Assembly: GCA_023392945.1 (NCBI GenBank)
Contig: JAEWNB010000105.1
Span: forward strand, 1-6,958
Length of the DNA: 6,958 nt
Source: Bacteroidota bacterium
Lineage (GTDB): Bacteria > Bacteroidota > Bacteroidia > Bacteroidales > WCHB1-69
Direction of reading: 5' to 3'
This document shows, piece after piece, positions 1 through 5,252 of the stretch (positions are counted from its first letter, which is position 1; each line of letters begins with the position of its first letter). The position numbers and the translations under genes were made by a program. Below the pieces are notes generated by a model. That model saw only the letters and a program-made list of their open reading frames with translations. It was not told where the DNA came from and did not search any database.

Positions 1-1558
1 TATCTTCCGGGTTGGTATATTCAACTTCATGTCTTTCACACCAACCTTTAAGGAAGCCGAAGTCAGGTGAAATAAGAGCACCGGCAAACTTCTGGTTTTC
101 GCCCACCACGACAATATTTTCAATAAAGGGAGATTCACCAAATTTCTCTTCAATCAATTGAGGATTAACATATTTGCCGAAAGAAGTTTTAAAAATATTT
201 TTCAGACGGCCGGTCAGAATAAGTTGACCATGTTGATTAAACTTCCCTTGGTCACCGGTATGAAACCACCTATCTTTATCAATAACCCGAGCTGTAAGTT
301 CAGGGTCTTTATAATACCCCATCATTACATTATGGCCACGGCAAATTACTTCTCCTTTATCAGCGATTTTCACTTCCACACCCGGAAGAGGTTGTCCGAC
401 AGTTCCGGCTTCACGACCATATTTACCGCGGCAGCTCACTGCAATAACCGGAGAGGTTTCCGTCATTCCATAGCCTTCAAACACCGGCATTCCAATAGCA
501 GAGAAGAAAGAAGCCATACGGGCCTGAATACTTGCTGCGCCTGAGACAACAATATCAAAATTTCCGCCGATATTTTTACGAATTTTACTATAAACCAATT
601 TGTCGGCCAATTTATGTTTTTGATTATACCACCATGAGCGATCACTATCCTCGATTTTGTATTTTCTAGCCAGTCTTATTGCCCAATAGAAAATATTGCG
701 AGAGGGGAAAGACATATTCTTTCCGGAGCTATAAATCTTATCGTAAATTTTTTCAAGCATTCTTGGAACTGCTGACATCATAGTAGGATTCACTTCTTTA
801 ATATTCTCCCCGATAGTTCCTAAATTTTGAGCATAATAGACTGACATTCCCAGATATTGGTAGAGGAACACCAGCATTCTTTCATAGGCATGGCAGAGGG
901 GTAAGAAGCTGAAAGCGATTCTTGAAGAAGGCGAAGGAGTTTGTTGTAAATTCAAAACCTGTCCCATCAAATTATGATGAGAGAGCATAACTCCTTTTGG
1001 GGTTCCTGTAGTACCGGAAGTATAGATAATAGTCGCACAATCCATTTCCTTAACAGCAGTTTTTCTTTTGAGAAGTTCTTCAGGATCGGGGTATTGTTCA
1101 CCAAGTTCTATCATCTGCTGAAGATAGGGAAAACGATTCCGATTAATAAAGGTATAAACCATTTTTAAAGTTGGTGTATCAGGAAGAATATGGTCAATTT
1201 TATTCATAACCTCTGCACCTTCTACAACCAGCAATTTAGCTTCACAATGGTTAAGAATATAAAGGTAATCACTCTCAGAAATAGTAGGATATATAGGAAC
1301 CGAGATTGCCCCTACTTGCATAATTGCCATATCAAGCATATTCCATTCAGGTCTATTTGTGGCAATAATTCCCACTTTATCCCCTGGTTCAATCCCAAGC
1401 TTAATCAAAGCATAACTTATAGTATTAGTAAGCGTAACATATTCTTTAATACTATATTTTCTCCAATCGCCGTTTTGTTTCCCGGCAAGAGCTACTTCCT
1501 GATCCGGCCACTTTTCAGTATAGCGTGTCAGGATATCAAATAACCTTGTAACTTCCAT
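1..1558 (-). CDS. Long-chain acyl-CoA synthetase (AMP-binding, FadD15-like), C-terminus cut by window edge
   Basis: Adenylate-forming enzyme that activates free fatty acids with ATP and CoA to acyl-CoA. I translated the reverse strand from the ATG at 1558-1556: 519 residues with no stop, running off the left edge. Core motifs appear in order: the P-loop-like A3 motif YTSGTTGTPKG at 179-189, PLCHAYER at 220-227, the A5 motif YGMTE at 363-367, WFHTGD with the ribose-binding Asp at 431-436, and GRLKNIFKTSFGKYVNP from 450. The hinge and the start of the C-terminal lobe are present, but the catalytic A10 lysine would lie outside. Family members run about 590-640 residues, so roughly 80-110 are missing. 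FGKYVNP and the long N-terminal domain favour the long-chain (COG1022) group over acetyl-CoA or short-chain synthetases. The start fits, since MEVTRLFDIL leads directly into the domain and the upstream DNA is non-coding in character. It is divergent from the LytTR gene, with no sign of an operon link to the activase genes. Confidence 0.93.
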   Translation of the reverse strand, partial: MEVTRLFDILTRYTEKWPDQEVALAGKQNGDWRKYSIKEYVTLTNTISYALIKLGIEPGDKVGIIATNRPEWNMLDMAIMQVGAISVPIYPTISESDYLYILNHCEAKLLVVEGAEVMNKIDHILPDTPTLKMVYTFINRNRFPYLQQMIELGEQYPDPEELLKRKTAVKEMDCATIIYTSGTTGTPKGVMLSHHNLMGQVLNLQQTPSPSSRIAFSFLPLCHAYERMLVFLYQYLGMSVYYAQNLGTIGENIKEVNPTMMSAVPRMLEKIYDKIYSSGKNMSFPSRNIFYWAIRLARKYKIEDSDRSWWYNQKHKLADKLVYSKIRKNIGGNFDIVVSGAASIQARMASFFSAIGMPVFEGYGMTETSPVIAVSCRGKYGREAGTVGQPLPGVEVKIADKGEVICRGHNVMMGYYKDPELTARVIDKDRWFHTGDQGKFNQHGQLILTGRLKNIFKTSFGKYVNPQLIEEKFGESPFIENIVVVGENQKFAGALISPDFGFLKGWCERHEVEYTNPED

Positions 1559-1750
1559 AATGTAATAGTTTAAATGTTAATATTTTATATTATAAATGAT
1601 ATTCAAAATTGAAATAAAAAAAGTATCTTAAAGAATCAGAAAATCGTAAAATTGAAAGCGGCAAAAATTATTATTAGTATTATCAATCATCAAGTTACAA
1701 TTTTATAAAAGGAATTACAAATAAAAGTCAGAATTTTGGAATAATAAAAA

Positions 1751-1830
1751 AAAAGGGGTATTACATAGTTAAAAGTTATCGAAAGGCATTATAAGGGGTA
1801 AAATTTCTATATATGGGGTAAAAATAGATA
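1751..1830 (+). promoter_or_regulatory. Phased GGGGTA direct repeats, candidate operator upstream of the LytTR gene
   Basis: GGGGTA occurs at 1755-1760, 1795-1800 and 1815-1820, so the copies are exactly 40 and 20 bases apart. The last two units are the most alike (ATAAGGGGTAAAA and ATATGGGGTAAAA). LytTR-type regulators are known to bind paired direct repeats of about 9 bases spaced about two helical turns apart, so the period suits that family. The repeats would lie roughly 50-115 bases before the inferred transcription start, a normal place for an activator site. The repeats and spacing are seen directly; binding by the adjacent LytTR protein (autoregulation) is inference. Short G-runs in AT-rich DNA could also arise by chance. 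Confidence 0.4.
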
Positions 1831-1856
1831 TTTCAACAAGCTATTCATTTTTTTTG

Positions 1857-1864
1857 TAATTTTG
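1857..1864 (+). promoter_or_regulatory. Candidate Bacteroidota-type -7 box for the LytTR gene
   Basis: TAATTTTG matches the Bacteroidota sigma-70 -7 consensus TAnnTTTG exactly. It lies 20 bases before the ATG at 1885, giving a transcription start near 1871 and a very short leader of about 14 bases with no Shine-Dalgarno sequence. No TTTG is found at the expected -33 position (about 1832-1837), so this would be a weak or activator-dependent promoter. The overlapping sequence TTTGCCCCTT at 1861-1870 is nearly the reverse complement of the upstream AAGGGGTAAA. Confidence 0.45.
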
Positions 1865-1884
1865 CCCCTTGAAAAAAATACAAT

Positions 1885-2736
1885 ATGCCTTCATTTGTTC
1901 CGACATATTTTACTGCAAAAAAAAACACAATTCAGTTTTTAATATTTACTGCATTTTTTTCATTTATTTTTATCAATATTTATAGACCATTCGGGGCTGA
2001 TACCTGGCAACAAATAAGCAACACCCGGTTTTTCCTATACTCAGGAGTCATTGTTTTATCGGGCATATTTGTACTTACCATCAGCAGGATCATCATGTTT
2101 CATTCCAGAAAGAAATATCCATTAACTTATGTATATTATTTTCTCTGGTTGATAATTGAGATATTAATAATATCATTAATCTATAGTTTCCTTACCAAAT
2201 TTGTATTAAAAGAAAACCGTGATTTCATCATTATTTTGAGTAATACCATATTATATACTACTCTAATATTATTTTTACCCTACACTGTATCATGGCTATA
2301 TTTTGCTCTTAGGGATGCTCAAAAGGTCTTAAATGAAATTACAAATGTGGATACTTTTGTAGATTTTTCAAATGATAAAAATGACATCATTAATTTTACT
2401 GATGAAAAAGGAAATTTAAAGTTATCTATCAAACAGGAAAATTTGTTCTTTATAGAATCATCGGATAATTATGTTGAAATTTTCTATCTGAACAAAGGAA
2501 AATTATCTCGATTTGTAATCAGAACAACCCTTAAGGCCATTGAAGATGCATATTCTAACAATTCGCTTGTTAGATGTCATCGTTCCTATATTGTCAATAT
2601 CAAGAAAGTAAAAGTATTGAGAAAAGACAAGGAAGGTATTTTTTTAGAATTAGAACGTGAAGACATTCAGGACATTCCGGTATCGAAAACCTATTCAGAG
2701 AAAATCACCCAATTATTTTCCAGATATTCGGTTTAG
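1885..2736 (+). CDS. Membrane-anchored LytTR-family transcriptional regulator
   Basis: A 283-residue predicted inner-membrane DNA-binding regulator. Hydrophobic segments at about 17-33, 51-71, 83-104 and 115-141 suggest four membrane helices. A linker follows, and then a LytTR (PF04397-type) domain at about 175-280. Its hallmarks are visible: FFIESSDNYVEIFY at 188-201, the basic LVRCHRSYIVNIKKV at 228-242, and IPVSKTYSEKI at 264-274. There is no receiver domain, so it is not a classical LytR/AgrA response regulator; this four-helix plus LytTR arrangement is common in Bacteroidota. The signal it senses is unknown. The ATG at 1885 is supported by a promoter-like box just upstream and a complete first helix. 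The gene is monocistronic, divergent from the acyl-CoA synthetase, and its stop overlaps the stop of the convergent 831-residue gene. By eye it is more AT-rich than its flanking genes. Direct repeats upstream may be its own operator. Confidence 0.9.
   Translation: MPSFVPTYFTAKKNTIQFLIFTAFFSFIFINIYRPFGADTWQQISNTRFFLYSGVIVLSGIFVLTISRIIMFHSRKKYPLTYVYYFLWLIIEILIISLIYSFLTKFVLKENRDFIIILSNTILYTTLILFLPYTVSWLYFALRDAQKVLNEITNVDTFVDFSNDKNDIINFTDEKGNLKLSIKQENLFFIESSDNYVEIFYLNKGKLSRFVIRTTLKAIEDAYSNNSLVRCHRSYIVNIKKVKVLRKDKEGIFLELEREDIQDIPVSKTYSEKITQLFSRYSV
2733..2736. other. Overlapping convergent stop codons
   Basis: The four bases TTAG contain TAG, the plus-strand stop of the LytTR gene at 2734-2736, and TAA, the minus-strand stop of the 831-residue gene read from 2735 to 2733. 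The two genes therefore meet with no intergenic space. No strong hairpin with a T-run is visible here, so transcripts from either side probably extend into the opposite gene before ending. Confidence 0.95.
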
Positions 2737-5228
2737 ATTGTCTTTTTACACCCGTCAATCATAAAGTGTAATCTATTCAGGACATTCGCTTCACTGGTGC
2801 CTCCGTCAAAGTCAAGAAAAAGGAGATTCATCTTAGGATAAGTTTTCTTGATTTTCTTTTCAATACCTTTAGAAATCACATGATTTGCAATACATCCAAA
2901 AGGTTGCAGACTAATAGCATTATTAATTCCATTATTGGCAAATCCGGCAATTTCAGCAGGAATCAGCCATCCTTCACCAAACTGAGCAGCCAAATTTATA
3001 ATTTGGGAAGCATTTTGAGCATCCTCTTCCAAATCAGAAAAAGGTCGATAGAAGGGATATTTTGAACACAGTTCATCAAACTTACGAGTCAGCTTTTTAG
3101 AGAGGTTAAAAATAAAATCTGAAACAAAAAGTGGTTGACCCAGTTTAATCATATTCTTCTGTTTCTTAATTTGATTATTAACAAATTCACCCATCATAAA
3201 ATTATACATAGAAGGAGCCACCACTTCAATTCCTTGATCCACCAGCCACTCGACAACATTTTTATGGCTAAAGGAGTTATATTTTACATAAATCTCCCCA
3301 ACGACACCAATAACAGGCACTTTAATACTGGGATCAAGAATTGAGATAAAGTCGTCAATTGCCTTTTCCAAAAGTGTTAACAAGCCCTTTTTATCTCGAT
3401 TTTCTATTAAAGGTTTCGCCATATTTAAATACTTAATCCTAAGTGTTTTGGCCATTCCTTTTTCCTTTTCGCGAACTGCTGCAGGATAATAGAGTTTAGA
3501 GAGAGCATCAACAAATAACATGGAATAGTAGCCAGTAAGTACACTTTTCAACCATTTCATCTCAAAACCGGGTTGTTCATTTACTATTCCCCCACCGAAA
3601 GAAACGGATACAACAGGGATGTTATCATAGCCCCCGGTAATCATGGCTTTTTTAATGATTGAAATATAATTTGTTGCCCGACATTGTCCTCCGGTTTGAG
3701 TAATAGCCACCGCAATTTCATCAGGATTATACTTTCCTGATTGTAACGCTTTCATTATATCCCCCACAACCAAAGTTGCAGGGTAACAAATCTCATTATT
3801 AGCAAATTGAAGCCCTAATTCATTTGACTCTATATCTGATGGCGGAAGTGTTTCCATTTCAATGCCCATGATTTTGAATATCGAAGGAATTAATTCTGAA
3901 TAACCTTCAGCAAAATAGGGCGCAATAATTTTTCTATGTTTATCCTTATAAGTAAAAATTGGGGTATGCTTATTCGGTTTAGGAATTGGAGCACTCATAC
4001 CTTTCGTGCTTTCCAGCAGCGAACGCACTCTTAACTTCAGAGAACCAATATTATTTACATCATCAACTTTCAGGAGAGTCAGATTTTTACCTTTATTATT
4101 CAAAATCTGTTTTATCTCTTCATTAACAAAAGCATCCGGGCCACAGCCAAAAGAGGTAAGCTGAACAAGATGAACATTTTGCCCTTGGTCGGCGACCCAT
4201 TTAGCAGCATTCATAAGACGATTCGGAAAAGCCCATTGAGTTACAGAATCTGTTTCATCAAAAGCTGAATTTTTAACATTACGGACAATATCTTCATTGA
4301 TAACAGTAACTCCAAAATCTGAAATTGCTTCAGAAATCTTATGCTGAATGAGTGGGTCTATATGATACGGACGACCAATAAGGACTATTACAGTCCGGTT
4401 ATTCTTAATGGCTTCATTGTATAATTCATGAGTAGTACAATAGAGCCAATTTTCGTACTCTTGCTGAACTTTTATAGCCTTAACAGTTGCTCTCTTAATT
4501 TGATCTTCTTTAATTCCAAATTGAGACAGATATTCAATTAAAGATTTATTCATCAATTGTAGGTCATTAAAATTCATTACGGGTGCATCAATAGGAATGC
4601 CATAACGTTCTTCGGTCTCAATAGCACTTTTCAACACATCCGAATATCCGGTCACAATTGGGCAGTTAAAGCTGTTGGCTGCTTTAGGATCTTCTTTTCT
4701 TTCATAAATAATGTACGGATATAGTATCCTATCAACATTTTTTTTAATCAAATACATAACATGCCCATGCATAAGCTTGGCCGGAAAACAGATATTGTCG
4801 GCCATAATCGTCTTGGCCCCTTTTTCATATTGTAACACAGTTGTTACACCTGACAAAAGGGGTTGTATATTACATTCCGTTAGCAGTGTAAACCAAAATG
4901 GATAATCTTCATAAAAAATAAGACCACGGGGTATTCCCATAATACATATGGGATTTTCAATATTTGCTTCTCGCGAAAAGAGCTTTTTATATTTTAAATC
5001 ATGAAAGTTAATCCCTTTTTTCTCCTTTTTATCCATATTGGAGAAAATCTTTTCACATTTATTACCCGTATAATAAGATCGGTTATTAGAGAAAATAATT
5101 TTCTTAATATTACAACGGTTTTCACATCCATTACATTGAATATCAGAAGAGTTAAAAGTTTCAACTTTCAACAAATCATCTACTGATAATTGATATTGCA
5201 AAGAAGGTGAGCTATCTGATTCTGCCAT
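2733..5228 (-). CDS. Activase-partner iron-sulfur protein, COG3580-COG3581 type (DUF2229 / HGD-D-like)
   Basis: An 831-residue predicted cytoplasmic protein, equivalent to the C-terminal part of the large CoA-activase fusion proteins of anaerobes. An N-terminal cysteine motif, CNGCENRC with C32, C35, C39 and then C58 in GNKCEKIF, could bind a [4Fe-4S] cluster or zinc. Two similar halves follow. Half A (about 93-410) has DNICFPAK (C147), FNCPIVTGY (C189), LIGRPYHI (283-290) and LTSFGCGPDAF (C362). Half B (about 432-831) has NEICYPAT (C481), GGQCRATNY (C516), GVVGEIYVKY (641-650) and QPFGCIANH (C778). The repeated layout and three matching cysteines per half resemble the HgdB/BcrBC/double-cubane protein fold, whose members receive electrons from the activase; that role is inferred, and substrate and product are unknown. 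The ATG at 5228 begins 21 bases after the activase stop, without a Shine-Dalgarno sequence. Translational coupling is likely. Nothing suggests truncation. Confidence 0.88.
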   Translation of the reverse strand: MAESDSSPSLQYQLSVDDLLKVETFNSSDIQCNGCENRCNIKKIIFSNNRSYYTGNKCEKIFSNMDKKEKKGINFHDLKYKKLFSREANIENPICIMGIPRGLIFYEDYPFWFTLLTECNIQPLLSGVTTVLQYEKGAKTIMADNICFPAKLMHGHVMYLIKKNVDRILYPYIIYERKEDPKAANSFNCPIVTGYSDVLKSAIETEERYGIPIDAPVMNFNDLQLMNKSLIEYLSQFGIKEDQIKRATVKAIKVQQEYENWLYCTTHELYNEAIKNNRTVIVLIGRPYHIDPLIQHKISEAISDFGVTVINEDIVRNVKNSAFDETDSVTQWAFPNRLMNAAKWVADQGQNVHLVQLTSFGCGPDAFVNEEIKQILNNKGKNLTLLKVDDVNNIGSLKLRVRSLLESTKGMSAPIPKPNKHTPIFTYKDKHRKIIAPYFAEGYSELIPSIFKIMGIEMETLPPSDIESNELGLQFANNEICYPATLVVGDIMKALQSGKYNPDEIAVAITQTGGQCRATNYISIIKKAMITGGYDNIPVVSVSFGGGIVNEQPGFEMKWLKSVLTGYYSMLFVDALSKLYYPAAVREKEKGMAKTLRIKYLNMAKPLIENRDKKGLLTLLEKAIDDFISILDPSIKVPVIGVVGEIYVKYNSFSHKNVVEWLVDQGIEVVAPSMYNFMMGEFVNNQIKKQKNMIKLGQPLFVSDFIFNLSKKLTRKFDELCSKYPFYRPFSDLEEDAQNASQIINLAAQFGEGWLIPAEIAGFANNGINNAISLQPFGCIANHVISKGIEKKIKKTYPKMNLLFLDFDGGTSEANVLNRLHFMIDGCKKTI

Positions 5229-5252
5229 ATTAATAAATTAAATTCGAAATTA
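5229..5252 (-). other. Two-stop junction splitting a usually fused activase/partner gene
   Basis: Read on the minus strand, the junction is TAA TTT CGA ATT TAA TTT ATT AAT followed by ATG. The activase frame and the 831-residue frame are the same phase, and two TAA codons lie between them. In many Bacteroidota and Clostridia the two parts form one polypeptide. No Shine-Dalgarno sequence is present; the spacer is pure AT except for one CG step. Confidence 0.85.

Larger units (their letters stand above)
1559..1884. other. AT-rich divergent intergenic region
   Basis: This 326-base stretch separates the divergent acyl-CoA synthetase and LytTR genes and must carry both promoters. I see no open frame with coding character and no RNA gene. 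The right half holds phased GGGGTA repeats and a -7 box, listed separately. For the leftward gene, two near matches to the Bacteroidota -7 box (TAnnTTTG) can be read on the minus strand: CAATTTTG at 1611-1604 and AATTTTTG at 1669-1662, each 7 of 8. Neither has a clear -33 TTTG, so neither is called. A 9-base A run lies at 1746-1754, and a small inverted repeat TTCAA-AA-TTGAA at 1602-1613. Confidence 0.7.

Noticed and set aside
158..544. 128-codon open frame on the plus strand, and others at 974-1168 and 1190-1543
   Set aside because: They lie antisense to the acyl-CoA synthetase, whose frame is open and carries all family motifs. Their translations look like shadow protein and match no family I recognise.
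1602..1613. Inverted repeat TTCAA-AA-TTGAA upstream of the acyl-CoA synthetase
   Set aside because: Five-base AT-rich arms are expected by chance in this composition. It could be an operator but nothing else supports it.
1559..1884. AT-rich region as a replication origin or attachment site
   Set aside because: No DnaA-box cluster, iterons, tRNA or flanking duplication is visible. AT-richness between divergent genes is ordinary in Bacteroidota.
2734..2775. Possible terminator hairpin at the convergent junction (TTACAC at 2746-2751 with GTGTAA at 2766-2771, outer TAGA/TCTA)
   Set aside because: The stem is only 6 bp and AT-rich with a 14-base loop, the outer pairs need a large bulge, and it lies inside coding sequence of the minus-strand gene. 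Too weak to call.
5229..5249. Stop-codon read-through joining the activase and its partner
   Set aside because: Two TAA codons would have to be suppressed, TAA is not a usual recoding stop, and an ATG starts the second gene. Separate translation is simpler.
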